From Arthrobacter antioxidans (GTDB lineage Bacteria; Actinomycetota; Actinomycetes; Actinomycetales; Micrococcaceae), in contig NZ_CP095501.1 in NCBI RefSeq assembly GCF_023100725.1, forward strand, positions 1,860,001 through 1,924,000: 64,000 nt of DNA. The letters run 5' to 3'. A program made the position numbers and the translations under genes. Numbering within the stretch: the first letter of the stretch is position 1; every line of letters begins with the position of its first letter. This document shows positions 1-8,328 of this stretch, in pieces. The notes below the pieces were generated by a model. It was given only the letters and a program-made list of their open reading frames with translations, made no database searches and was not told the DNA's origin.

Positions 1-111
1 CTGACGGGGCTCTACGTGGGCCTGGCCGCGGTCGCCGTGTCGATCATCATCGTGACCCTGGCCGTCACGGATCTGATGCACCGCTACGCGCGACCGCGCA
101 CCCGCCGCTGA
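1..111 (+). CDS. C-terminal end of a membrane protein (partial)
   Basis: The window opens inside a reading frame that ends with TGA at 109-111. The visible 36 residues form one hydrophobic segment (Val/Ile/Leu/Ala-rich, about residues 5-23) followed by a short tail rich in Arg. This is the usual look of a last transmembrane helix with a positive cytoplasmic tail. The N-terminal part lies outside the window, so the family cannot be named. Codon use is typical high-GC actinobacterial. Confidence 0.6.
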   Translation: MTGLYVGLAAVAVSIIIVTLAVTDLMHRYARPRTRR

Positions 112-612
112 CGGCCTGGCGGGACTCGAGGACGCCCGATCCCGCCGTCGTGTCGGCGGAGCCGGGCCGCAGGTGCTGGACGGCGAGACTGAGGCGTGTG
201 TCCGCGGTCGTGACGATGTAGCGGCACACCCCCAACGAGCAGTACCCATCGCAACGACCCGCTCGTGAGAGCCCGGCGAGCATCCATCAGCGGGCGTCAG
301 GTGGAGCGTGACCGCCGGCGGTTTGTTGGACTTCGTGAGGCTTCCCGATGGTGTCGCGGTTCGGGAGCGTGGGTGGGGTTCGGTGGCGTGTTTCGGCTCC
401 TAGTCCCAGGTAGGTGCCGACTGCCCGCCAGTTGTCTCGTCAGACGATCCTTTGACCGGACGGAGGGCGGTGTCCGGCAGCGTCGCGCGGCGGGCCGGCG
501 ATGTGCCTTTCGGCGGTGGATGGGGCGTTTTCACAGCGCTGTTTGGCGTTGATGCAAGACCGCGAGGGATCGGGACTGCGGTGCAGAGGACCGCGCGACG
601 GTCAGTGAGCGT
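112..612. other. Gene-free region with one dispersed repeat
   Basis: No reading frame here looks like a protein; the open frames are low-complexity Arg/Gly/Ala translations of GC-rich DNA. The only structured element seen is a roughly 30-bp stretch at 431-461 that recurs near 3480. Confidence 0.6.
431..461. repeat. Dispersed repeat, copy 1
   Basis: This stretch and 3480-3510 share a common pattern: a TGTCTC start, a run of matching bases, and the shared end TGACCGGAC. Both are followed some 25-40 bp later by a similar GGCGGGYCGGCGA block. Both sit in gene-free DNA. They may be ends of one decayed insertion sequence, but no transposase lies between them. Confidence 0.4.
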
Positions 613-614
613 GG

Positions 615-1289
615 CTATGCGGAGGCTCTCATGGGCTCGAGAGCGGCTAGGGCGAGGTCGAGGCCGAAGATGAACTCCTCCGCCGGGTCGTAGTCGGCAG
701 CGACGAGTGCCGCAGCGGACTCGTTGAGGTAAGGGAACTCGTCGGGAGGAAGCTGGGGCAGGTAGACGTCTTCGCCCATGTCTGCGAACTCATCTGCTGT
801 GTCGAACGGCAGGCCGGCTTCCTGCAGGGCGTAACCGTAGACAAGGCTGTCGAGCAACCAGTTGGCGTGCGTCGCCATCAGGACCGAGAAGCCAGCCCTC
901 CGTAGGCAGGCGGTGACCGCTTCATGGTGGCGGAGGTTTGCGGGCCCCGGCGATGTCCGCGACTCCATCAGGCCGATCGCCCACGGGTGGCGTGTGAGAA
1001 CCTGTCGGGCGGATACCGCCCGCCGGCGTATCGCCGATTGCCAGTCGGCGTCTTCGGGTGGGAGTTCGATCTCCTCGAACACGATGTCGATCATGGCGTC
1101 CAGCAACTCCTCCTTGCTCGCCACGTAGTGGTAGAGCGACATTGCGCCTGCGCCGAGCGCGTTAGCCAGCCGGCGCATGCTCAGCCCGTCGACCCCCTCG
1201 CGGTCGGCGAGCCGGACCGCCTCGACCACAACCCGCTGCTTGCTCAGCCCCGCGTCTGTCGCGATCTGGCGTTGTTCCCTCGCGGGCAT
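615..1289 (-). CDS. TetR/AcrR family transcriptional regulator
   Basis: The protein has an N-terminal TetR helix-turn-helix: a helix rich in Glu/Ala/Arg, then LSMRRLANALGAGAMSLYHYV, with the usual Y-x-Y/H-V-x-x-K-E-E-L-L-D turn that begins the ligand domain. The C-terminal part resembles the TetR_C_1 (tetracycline-repressor-like) domain. A longer frame upstream exists, but the Met at 1289 is preceded by a GAGG-type ribosome site and starts just ahead of the HTH, so I chose it. The gene is divergent from the oxidoreductase at 1414, with a strong inverted repeat between them. It therefore probably represses itself and the oxidoreductase/membrane-protein pair. The inducer is unknown. Confidence 0.88.
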   Translation of the reverse strand: MPAREQRQIATDAGLSKQRVVVEAVRLADREGVDGLSMRRLANALGAGAMSLYHYVASKEELLDAMIDIVFEEIELPPEDADWQSAIRRRAVSARQVLTRHPWAIGLMESRTSPGPANLRHHEAVTACLRRAGFSVLMATHANWLLDSLVYGYALQEAGLPFDTADEFADMGEDVYLPQLPPDEFPYLNESAAALVAADYDPAEEFIFGLDLALAALEPMRASA

Positions 1290-1335
1290 GGGTTTCCTCG
1301 CTTCCTCAAAAGGCTTGACAGTAGTACAGCGTACG

Positions 1336-1386
1336 CTCACACTGGCTCGTACACCGTACGTCGTACGCTGTACGAGCCAGTGAGAG
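1336..1386. promoter_or_regulatory. Inverted-repeat operator between tetR and oxidoreductase
   Basis: Arms 1340-1352 (CACTGGCTCGTAC) and 1370-1382 (GTACGAGCCAGTG) are perfect 13-bp inverted repeats with a 17-bp spacer. With one mismatch they extend to 17-bp arms (1336-1352 / 1370-1386). The spacer and left flank contain further GTACG boxes. The site lies in the divergent promoter region between the TetR gene and the oxidoreductase, as expected for a TetR-family operator. Binding is inferred. Confidence 0.75.
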
Positions 1387-1413
1387 TCGCTGCTCGAATG
1401 TTCGGAGGGTTCT

Positions 1414-2454
1414 GTGGAAAACGAACAGAGATCGAATGACAGAGCACCCCTGGTGCCGGGGGCGAGTCCGGACGAGGCGGCGACGATGCGGGCCGCCGTC
1501 CAGCAACGCTACGGCCCGCCCTCAGTACTGGAGTCGTCCAAGGTCGGGCGACCGCTGCCCGGGCGAGGCGATGTGCTCGTCCAGGTAGGCGCGGCCTCGG
1601 TGCATCCTGGCGACTACTTCGTCATGACCGGTGAGCCGTACATGGTGCGCCTGGCGTACGGGCTCCGCCGGCCGCGCCACGGCATCCCTGGCAGGGACTT
1701 CGCCGGGGTTGTGGCGGCGGTCGGGAGGGATGTCACCGCTCTCCGCCCCGGCGTCGAGGTGTTCGGCTGGAGCACCGCTGGAACGCTCGCGGAGTACGCC
1801 TGTGTCCCGGCGGACAACCTCGTGTCCGTGCCTGCGAACCTGTCGGTCGTGGACGCCGCGGCGGTGCCCACGTCGGCCATGACGGCATTGCAGGCACTGC
1901 GTGAGATCGCGAACGTTCGACCGGGCCAGACGGTGCTGGTCACGGGCGCGTCAGGCGGCGTGGGCTCTTTCGCCGTGCAGATCGCCAAGGCGTTCGGTGC
2001 CGAGGTGACGGGTGTGTGCAGCACGCGCAACGTCGACTTGGTCCGATCACTCGGTGCCGACTACGTCATCGACTACACGAGGACCGACTTCACCCGCACC
2101 GAGAAGCGCTACGACCTCATCCTCGACAATGTGGAAGCCCAACCCCTGGCGGCTGTCCGCCGCGCGCTGACGCCCACCGGCACCCTCATCCCCAACAGCG
2201 GACGCGGCGGACGCTGGCTCGGCCCCCTCGGTCGGATCGTCAAAGCGCGTGTGCTGTCCGGGTTCACCCGTCAGCAGCTGAAGCCCTTCCTGTCGATCGA
2301 AAAGCGCCAGGACCTACTCACCCTGGCCGACCTGCTCACGACCGGGCAGGTCACGCCCATCATCGACCGCACCTACCCCCTCGACGAAGCAGCTGATGCC
2401 CTCCGCTACGTCGGGGCCGGCCACACCCGAGGGAAGGTCGTGATCACCGTCTGA
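1414..2454 (+). CDS. NAD(P)-dependent zinc-less alcohol dehydrogenase / quinone oxidoreductase (MDR family)
   Basis: This is a 346-residue medium-chain dehydrogenase/reductase. It has an N-terminal GroES-like domain (PLPGRGDVLVQV, then VHPGDYFVMTG, IPGRDFAGVV) and a Rossmann domain with VTGASGGVGSFAVQIAKAFGA, where GGVG binds NAD(P)H. The cysteines that hold catalytic zinc in classical alcohol dehydrogenases are absent, which fits the quinone-oxidoreductase branch. The start is GTG at 1414 with a GGAGGG ribosome site 4 bases upstream; an ATG at 1486 is an alternative and would trim a non-conserved leader. Divergent TetR control is likely. Substrate is not evident. Confidence 0.9.
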   Translation: MENEQRSNDRAPLVPGASPDEAATMRAAVQQRYGPPSVLESSKVGRPLPGRGDVLVQVGAASVHPGDYFVMTGEPYMVRLAYGLRRPRHGIPGRDFAGVVAAVGRDVTALRPGVEVFGWSTAGTLAEYACVPADNLVSVPANLSVVDAAAVPTSAMTALQALREIANVRPGQTVLVTGASGGVGSFAVQIAKAFGAEVTGVCSTRNVDLVRSLGADYVIDYTRTDFTRTEKRYDLILDNVEAQPLAAVRRALTPTGTLIPNSGRGGRWLGPLGRIVKARVLSGFTRQQLKPFLSIEKRQDLLTLADLLTTGQVTPIIDRTYPLDEAADALRYVGAGHTRGKVVITV

Positions 2455-2550
2455 CGACCGGACCGACGAGAACGACCCATCCCGTGCGTATGCACGCCCA
2501 GACCTGCCGCCACTCCGGCGGACGGACCGCTCCTCTCGAAAGAAAGACCG

Positions 2551-3039
2551 ATGACCATCCGAACGAAAACCTCGAACCTGCTCGACAACCCGCCGATCCC
2601 CGTGCAGGCCAAGCTCGCGGCAGCCTGGACAAGCTTGATGTTCTTCGTCATCTACATCGACTACTTCCACCTCTACAAGCCCGGCGTCATCGATGACATC
2701 CTGGCTGGCGTCGTCTTCGAGTTCGACATCAGCGGGCCATTGTTGACCATTTTCGTCGTGGTCATAGGGATCCCGGCCCTGATGATCCCGCTCTCCATGA
2801 CGCTGCCCGCCCGGGCGAACCGCATCACGAACCTCATCGTGGCCTCGGCGCAGGTCCCCTTAATGGTGTTCAACGCGGTAGGGGAGTCCTGGGAGTGGGC
2901 CTCCTTCTACGCCCTCTCCATCGGAATCGAGGTGCTGCTCCTGGCCTTCATCCTGCGCTCCGCCTGGACGTGGCCTCGAACCCCCGCCGTTCCAGCCGGT
3001 CCCGCGACGACCGACTTTCGACAGGACCTTCGACAGTAG
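2551..3039 (+). CDS. Four-helix membrane protein, DUF6326-like
   Basis: The 162-residue protein has four hydrophobic segments (about residues 25-42, 58-82, 92-110 and 115-135) and a hydrophilic, Pro-rich tail. The opening pattern, KL-x-x-x-W followed by MFFVIYIDYF, matches what I recall of DUF6326. It lies 96 bp downstream of the oxidoreductase on the same strand, with an AAAGA-type site before ATG, so the two may share one TetR-controlled transcript. Function is unknown; the family name is moderately sure. Confidence 0.7.
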   Translation: MTIRTKTSNLLDNPPIPVQAKLAAAWTSLMFFVIYIDYFHLYKPGVIDDILAGVVFEFDISGPLLTIFVVVIGIPALMIPLSMTLPARANRITNLIVASAQVPLMVFNAVGESWEWASFYALSIGIEVLLLAFILRSAWTWPRTPAVPAGPATTDFRQDLRQ

Positions 3040-3680
3040 GTATCCGTGCACAGTCCTACGGCGAGAAACCCGCCGCCGCGGACACCGGGCCGACCGTGAC
3101 CAGCTCATCGCCGGCTAGGCCATCGACTCCGCCACCAGCGCGTTCCTCCCCGACGGCCCCACCTCGGTCGGATATCTCGCCTTCGTCGGCGAAATCGTCC
3201 CGCTGATCTAGTTGATCGGCGGGGGCGGTCGATCCTGCAGTACCCGCACCGATCCCGCGGATCACGCATCGACGCAGCTGCACCAAGAAGCACAGCGCCG
3301 GCGGGGCCCAGAGGCGGTCACCCACGGAACGGTGCAGGCAGCCACCGAACTGCGCGACGCCACCACCCTTTGACGCCCCAACCGACGCGCCCCAGCTTTT
3401 CGAACCAGCGAACGAAATTCTGACAACTCGGAAGAGCGCGGTTTGCATGCGTTCGAATGAGCTATCGGCTGACTCTCGGCTGTCTCATCAAATGATCATC
3501 TGACCGGACACGCGGGGAGGCCATACGGCGGGTCGGCGAACTTCAGTTGTGATTCGCAGCTCCAACTGGCTGTGTTTTCGTAGTATTCGGTGGCTGTAGG
3601 ACCCTCTCCGAAACTTCGGCGGTGGGGCTCAGAGGCCACCTGATGAGGACCGGGCAATGGCGGTTGGGCGTGAACCGACA
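3040..3680. other. Gene-free region with a possible membrane-protein relic
   Basis: No intact gene. On the plus strand at about 3080-3210 there is a short coding-like frame interrupted by TAG. It contains SATSAFLPDGPTSVGYLAFV and ends in a GEIVPLI segment, which resembles the last helices of a small membrane protein. The second copy of the dispersed repeat lies at 3480-3510. Confidence 0.35.
3480..3510. repeat. Dispersed repeat, copy 2
   Basis: Partner of 431-461: same TGTCTC start, a short divergent middle and the shared TGACCGGAC end, in the same orientation. It lies about 3 kb from copy 1, beyond the TetR/oxidoreductase module. The two copies could mark an old mobile or recombined segment. 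Confidence 0.4.
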
Positions 3681-3684
3681 TTGG

Positions 3685-3885
3685 CGGTGTTCGTAGACGT
3701 TCGGGGTGCCGTCATCGTCCGCGTCGATCTCCTCCTCCGGTCTTGAGGGGCGTGCAGTTCCCGTCGCGGGTGTGCAGGTTGATCGAGGCCGCGAGGGCAG
3801 CCATGAGGGAGGTAGTGAGGATGCCGACCCGGGTGGGGTCGCTGGTGGCCCCGTCGTCGCCAAAGCTGAGATTCGTGAGCCGGCA
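3685..3885 (-). pseudogene. Relic of the C-terminus of an NhaA-type Na+/H+ antiporter
   Basis: Read across two frames, the minus strand gives LTNLSFGDDGATSDPTRVGI, then LTTSLMAALAASI, and after a shift EEEIDADDDGTPNVYEH. Actinobacterial NhaA proteins end in this way: a last helix after a VGIL segment, then a charged tail with DADxDGxPDVYE. Only the last 60-70 residues remain and at least one frameshift separates the pieces. The rest of NhaA (pore, paired Asp) is absent. The relic ends just upstream of the ABC transporter gene. Confidence 0.6.
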
Positions 3886-3946
3886 TTTTGGTGTCCTCGG
3901 TTGGGCTGTCTATCGCGGACGGATTCGGTCTCCTAGAGTGTGGGGC

Positions 3947-4675
3947 GTGGACGACGTAGGCGTGTTGCGCGCGGACCTGGTGCGCCGCCAGCTCGGTGAC
4001 ACGGTCGCTCTTGATGGGGTGTCACTCGCCGTCGAGCCTGGGCAGGTGCATGCCCTCGTCGGCCTCAACGGTGCGGGCAAGACAACTCTCCTGCGGGTGC
4101 TGCTCGGTATGCTCCGCCCTGACGCGGGGTTTGTCACGCTCGGGGGTGTCGCGCTCTCCAGTCTCGAGCCCGAGGCGTGGTCCGGCGTCGGGCACACTCT
4201 CGAAACGCCTTTCGCGTACCCGGAGCTGGATGTGCGGCGGAACCTGGAGATTGCTGCGCGGCTTCGGCTCGTCGAGCCCGGCCGCATCCGTGAGATGGTC
4301 GAGTGGTCTTTGTCGGCCCTCGATCTTGGTGCGTATGCCGGGGTGGTCGCGCGACGGCTGTCGCAGGGGAACCGGCAGCGGGTCGGACTGGCGGCGGCGC
4401 TGCAACACGCGCCGGACACAGTTGTGCTCGATGAGCCGTCCAATGCGCTCGACCCGGCGGGTGTTCTGCTGTTGCGCGAGATTCTGCTGCGGCTTCGCGA
4501 TGCTGGCGCCGCGATTCTTGTGTCCAGTCATCACCTCGACGAGGTTGCCCGCATCGCGGACCGCATCACGCTCATGAACCGGGGTCGTGTCATCGGCGGC
4601 CTCGATCCCGACACTCTCGACCTCGAACGCTCCTTCTTCGCCGCGGTGCACGCCGACGACGAGGCACGAGAATGA
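3947..4675 (+). CDS. ABC transporter ATP-binding protein
   Basis: All nucleotide-binding motifs are present: Walker A GLNGAGKT (residues 39-46), a signature LSQGNRQR, Walker B VVLDEPSNALDP and the switch His in SSHHLDE. At about 240 residues it is a single-domain ATPase of the CcmA/drug-exporter type. The open frame runs much further upstream, but there it overlaps the NhaA relic and is not conserved-looking, so I took the GTG at 3947. The stop overlaps the ATG of the permease (ATGA at 4672-4675), so the pair is translationally coupled. Cargo is not predictable. Confidence 0.9.
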   Translation: MDDVGVLRADLVRRQLGDTVALDGVSLAVEPGQVHALVGLNGAGKTTLLRVLLGMLRPDAGFVTLGGVALSSLEPEAWSGVGHTLETPFAYPELDVRRNLEIAARLRLVEPGRIREMVEWSLSALDLGAYAGVVARRLSQGNRQRVGLAAALQHAPDTVVLDEPSNALDPAGVLLLREILLRLRDAGAAILVSSHHLDEVARIADRITLMNRGRVIGGLDPDTLDLERSFFAAVHADDEARE

Positions 4676-5433
4676 ACCATCTCGGCGTTGCGTTCGCCGT
4701 TGAGGCGCGGAAGGCTGCGGCTTCTCGGGTCTTCCGCACCATCACGTGGCTGCTCCTGGCCGGCCTCGGCGTGTTGAGTGGCAGCCTCGTGCTCGCCGTG
4801 CGGGCCGGCAACGAGCAGGTCGCCGGGCGCCTCGGGCCGCTCGGCGAGCTCGACGGGTGGCCGTTGCTCAGCGGCGCGGTGATGCAGATCGCGGCCGCCG
4901 GAGGGCTGCTCGCGTTCGGTGTCGCCGTGAGCTGGATCGTGGCACGTGAGTTTGCTGATGGCACGATCACCGGCCTCTTCGCCGTCCCCATCCGACGGTC
5001 GACGATCGCGGTCGCGAAGCTCGCGGTGTTCCTCGTCTGGGCGGTGATGGTCGGGCTCGGGTTGACGTTGACGACAGGACTGCTCGGGGTGTTCCTGGGA
5101 TACGGGCTTCCCGCTGACGAGGACGGTGTCGCACTGCTCCGGTTGTTTGTGCTGTCGGTGTTCACGGCGCTCTCCGCGGTACCCGCGGGGTGGGCTGCCA
5201 CGCTCGGCCGCGGGATCCTGCCCGGCATCGCGGCCACGATCGCGATCGTGGTGATCGCACAGGTCGGCGTGTTGTCCGGCCTAGGCGGATGGACGCCGTT
5301 CGGCGCCCCGGCCCTCTGGGCGATGACGCCGGAGGCCGTGGCGCCGGTCCAGCTTCTACCGACGCTCCTCATCTCCGCGGCGTTCTGTGCCGCGACGGTC
5401 ATCGCATGGAAGCGGCTGCAGCTCGATCGATGA
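4672..5433 (+). CDS. ABC transporter permease (ABC-2 type)
   Basis: The 253-residue protein has six hydrophobic segments, with the first at about residues 22-43 after a basic N-terminus and the second after SGAVMQIAAAGGLLAFGVAV. The REFADGTITGLFAVP motif after the second helix is the characteristic cytoplasmic turn of ABC-2 permeases. It overlaps the ATPase gene by 4 bases, and together they form one exporter. No regulator gene is directly attached. Confidence 0.88.
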   Translation: MNHLGVAFAVEARKAAASRVFRTITWLLLAGLGVLSGSLVLAVRAGNEQVAGRLGPLGELDGWPLLSGAVMQIAAAGGLLAFGVAVSWIVAREFADGTITGLFAVPIRRSTIAVAKLAVFLVWAVMVGLGLTLTTGLLGVFLGYGLPADEDGVALLRLFVLSVFTALSAVPAGWAATLGRGILPGIAATIAIVVIAQVGVLSGLGGWTPFGAPALWAMTPEAVAPVQLLPTLLISAAFCAATVIAWKRLQLDR

Positions 5434-5589
5434 CGGGAGGGTGAGGGCGGTGGGACGCGCCACCCACCCCGGAAGGATCCTCCTACGTGCTTCCGCTGAT
5501 GAGAGTCCACGTCGTGCGGTGAGGCAGCACCGCTGACACGCCGCCAACGTTTGGCTACGGTTCCGGCATGCAATCTCCCGGGACGGGGC

Positions 5590-6150
5590 ACTGGTCATGG
5601 TTCGACAGGGGATCAGATCCGGCAGTTCGCCTCCGCCGGATTGATCGTCGGCGGTATCACCGCGGGTGCTACCGGTGATGACGGGTCAGCGCAGGACAGC
5701 AGCAATCCGCTGACTCCGGTCGACGCTGCCTTCGCCATCTGGTTGCCCATCTACGCGGATGCGCCGGCTACGGCGTGTACCAGGTGCTTCCCGCGCAGGC
5801 CCACCGGCCGATCCACCGCCGGGCCGGTCTGCCCCTGACCGTGTGCGTCGGACTGACCGGCACCTCGATCGTCGCCACGGTCGAGATCGCCCGTGCCACG
5901 CGGTGGCCGTCGCCGCCCGCACCGCGAGCGGCCGTCCTGCTCACTCTCGGGGCGATCACCACACTCGGTGTCGGATCACGGCGAGCAGCACCGACCCCGC
6001 GCACCTACGCTGCTGCCCTCAGTTGGGGCTTGGCTGGTATCAGCGCCACATCCCATCGACAGGATCGAGTCCGTGCCGCTGCCGCCGCCCTGGGAACCGC
6101 CATCATCCCTTACACCACAACGCCCAAGATTCCCGCCCTTGAAGGGACCC
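5590..6150 (+). pseudogene. Frameshifted membrane protein resembling tryptophan-rich sensory (TspO/MBR-like) proteins
   Basis: The first frame reads IRQFASAGLIVGGITAGATG and later NPLTPVDAAFAIWLPIY, then runs into non-membrane sequence. One base shift near 5755 restores GCAGYGVYQVLPAQAHRP and several hydrophobic segments. FAIWxPIYxGxxxYxVYQxLP is the signature of actinobacterial tryptophan-rich sensory proteins. No good start codon is visible, and the C-terminal end fades near 6130. The gene is therefore broken by at least one frameshift and probably truncated. The very long open frame continuing to 7274 is antisense to the hydrolase and is not coding. Confidence 0.6.
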
Positions 6151-6218
6151 TTGAAGGACACCCGAGCGGCGTGTGCAACGGCTACCTGTCTTCCCGACCT
6201 CGTGGAGGCGCTCCGCCG

Positions 6219-7307
6219 TCATGTATCGCTTGCTCGTGCGTTACTGTGGGCGCGACCGTCCCGCGGTCCGGAGAGGCGCGCAGTAGCGGCGTCGAGGTGG
6301 CTCGTGACCGCGGCCGCCACACTCGGCATGTCAGGGTAGGGGAACGGGTGACCAGCGCCTTCCAACCAAAGGCCGCCGGCGGAAGGAATGGCTGCGGCGA
6401 GTCGGTAGCCGTGCTCGATCGGCAGGAACGCATCGGCAGACCCGTGTATCACGAGGGTAGGCACCGTTACGCCGGCCAGCAGTTGGTATCGGGAGCGAGT
6501 CACAGCAACAGCAACCTGGTGCTGCAGCACTGCGCGGAGGTTCAGCCCGTTCCGTTCCCGCAGGTCATAGAGGATGATCCTGGTCCACTCCTCCACATCC
6601 ACAGGTTCATCTCCGCTGCGCGCGACCAGTCCCGCGAGGAATTCCTTCACGAGATTCGTCTCGCCGCCGAGCAGGCGGTACCGCAGGAGCGGCAAGGCGC
6701 CTATCGCAGATCGAATCAGCGACCAGGTCCGAGGTCCGGGCATCGAAGCGTCGGTCGGGTCCGCCGAGGTCGACATGAGGGTGAGGGAGCGGACACGTTC
6801 GGGGTGCGCGATCGCGACTTCCTGGGCGACGAACCCTCCAAGGGAAAGCCCGATCAGGTGAACGCGGTCGATGCGCAGCTCGTCGAGGATGGCGATCGCA
6901 TCGCTCGCCATGTCGATCAACGAGTACGGGCGCTTCCGGCTCCAGCCCGTCATCCAGCTGGACGCGCCGGTGCCCCGATGGTCATACCGAACCACGCGAT
7001 AGCCCGCCGCCGACAAACCGCGCAGGAACGCAGGCGGCCAGAACAACGAGCCCACACCGAGGGAGGAGTTGAGCAATACGACACCCTTCTCCGCAGCGAC
7101 GGGAGGGATGGACTCGTACCAGATCCGGACCGCGCCGGACTGGGCGTACCCCGATGTGCCGGTGACGACTCCGGTCACGGGGCCAGCTCGGATGCGAGCG
7201 ATCGTTCTCCCTGTGCCGGGTGGAAGGCGGCGCCCTCGAGACATCAAGAGCACCGCGAGTCCGGCAAGCCCTGACGCCGTCGATGCCAGCACCACCCGCT
7301 TCCTCAT
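6219..7307 (-). CDS. Alpha/beta-fold hydrolase
   Basis: A typical alpha/beta hydrolase: oxyanion region after VVLLNSSLGVG, YDHRGTGAS, nucleophile elbow GLSLGG (Ser), acid region after VPTLVIHGSADAFLP and a late catalytic His in GAGHPFPYP. The N-terminus, from the start chosen at 7307 (MRKRVVLAS), carries a hydrophobic helix of about 20 residues, so the enzyme may be membrane-anchored or exported. A longer start at 7373 is possible. It stands alone on the minus strand. The substrate cannot be told; 3-oxoadipate enol-lactonase-like annotations are common for such sequences. Confidence 0.85.
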   Translation of the reverse strand: MRKRVVLASTASGLAGLAVLLMSRGRRLPPGTGRTIARIRAGPVTGVVTGTSGYAQSGAVRIWYESIPPVAAEKGVVLLNSSLGVGSLFWPPAFLRGLSAAGYRVVRYDHRGTGASSWMTGWSRKRPYSLIDMASDAIAILDELRIDRVHLIGLSLGGFVAQEVAIAHPERVRSLTLMSTSADPTDASMPGPRTWSLIRSAIGALPLLRYRLLGGETNLVKEFLAGLVARSGDEPVDVEEWTRIILYDLRERNGLNLRAVLQHQVAVAVTRSRYQLLAGVTVPTLVIHGSADAFLPIEHGYRLAAAIPSAGGLWLEGAGHPFPYPDMPSVAAAVTSHLDAATARLSGPRDGRAHSNARASDT

Positions 7308-7527
7308 CGGCTCAGCATAAATGACCTCGGCAGGTATGCGCGCGAACCGGATGGGCGTCTCGCCCCGGGACACCGACGGCCGACCTGGAGCGGATCGATC
7401 CGTCCGATTCGTGTTCGGCTTCTACCAGCTACCTCCGGGTACGACCACCGCGAAATCGTCGCCTGCAAAGGGCTGTGTCTCGACAGGGGAGGGCATGGTG
7501 GCGCGATACGCCACTATGCCCAGGATC

Positions 7528-8328
7528 TCATCCGATGACGTCGCGTCGTCGGAGCGCCAGCGTCGCCAGGAGGACCAGAACCGTGCTCACCCCCCATAGG
7601 AGCAGAAGCCCTGCCCAGTCGGTGCCATCGGTAAGCGGCTGGTCACGGTACGCCCACGAGTACGGTGAGACCGCGCGGAGCCATTGTGCGCCTGTCGCCT
7701 GGTTCGCTATGGCGTTTCCCACGTATGCAAGGATGGCGATGCCGGCGCCGGCCCCTATGGCGAGAATCCGCCGGCCGGTGACGGCGCCGATGAGAAGGGC
7801 GAACCCGCCCGACAAGGCTGCGAGTCCGACAAGCGCCGCTGAGGTGCCCACCGCGTTAGGCGGGTCGATGGCCAGTTCGGCTGGTTCGATGAGCATGACC
7901 ACGATCGCCGCGGCGAGCAGCCCGAGCCAGGCCAGGCGCACGATGACCGACAGTGCCGACTCGAGTGCGACCTGCGTGCGGCTGACCCCGTGCGCGAGGG
8001 TGAGCTCGAGCTGGCCCGACTCCTCGGCGCCGGCAATCGCTGACGAACCCCAGGACACCGCGGCAATAACCAGCAGCAGGAATCCGATGAGCCCGTAGAA
8101 CGTGCTCTGTACGTACCCCGGGCCTGACGCGATCTGCTCGTAGCCGAGAGTTTTCACGAGTTCGGGCGGGAGACTGTCAATGATTTGTTGCATCTCACCG
8201 TTGCCGCCGATGCTCGGAAACAGGGGCAGGTACAGCAGTAGCGCGGCGGCGACCCCAAGACTCCACCCGAGGAGTGAACGCCATGAGTCGCCGATCGAAC
8301 GGCGGAAGACCGGCAGGATCCTAGACAT
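7528..8328 (-). CDS. ABC transporter permease (exporter, ABC-2/ABC-3-like)
   Basis: The protein has six hydrophobic segments, an N-terminal FRRSIGDSWRSLLGWSLG leader into helix 1, and the cytoplasmic turn AGAEESGQLELTLAHGVSR, which is diagnostic for ABC-2-type permeases that pair with CcmA-like ATPases. I chose the Met at 8328; a longer frame to 8397 overlaps the ATPase gene and is unlikely. The start overlaps the stop of the ATPase (8321) by 8 bases, which shows coupling. With the upstream ATPase and TetR it forms a three-gene exporter operon. Confidence 0.88.
   Translation of the reverse strand: MSRILPVFRRSIGDSWRSLLGWSLGVAAALLLYLPLFPSIGGNGEMQQIIDSLPPELVKTLGYEQIASGPGYVQSTFYGLIGFLLLVIAAVSWGSSAIAGAEESGQLELTLAHGVSRTQVALESALSVIVRLAWLGLLAAAIVVMLIEPAELAIDPPNAVGTSAALVGLAALSGGFALLIGAVTGRRILAIGAGAGIAILAYVGNAIANQATGAQWLRAVSPYSWAYRDQPLTDGTDWAGLLLLWGVSTVLVLLATLALRRRDVIG

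Noticed and set aside
3743..3946. N-terminal extension of the ABC ATPase
   Set aside because: It overlaps the antisense NhaA relic and lacks features of the ATPase family, so the GTG at 3947 was used.
5775..7274. 499-residue open frame on the plus strand
   Set aside because: It is antisense to the alpha/beta hydrolase for most of its length; only the first part (to about 6130) belongs to a broken membrane-protein gene.
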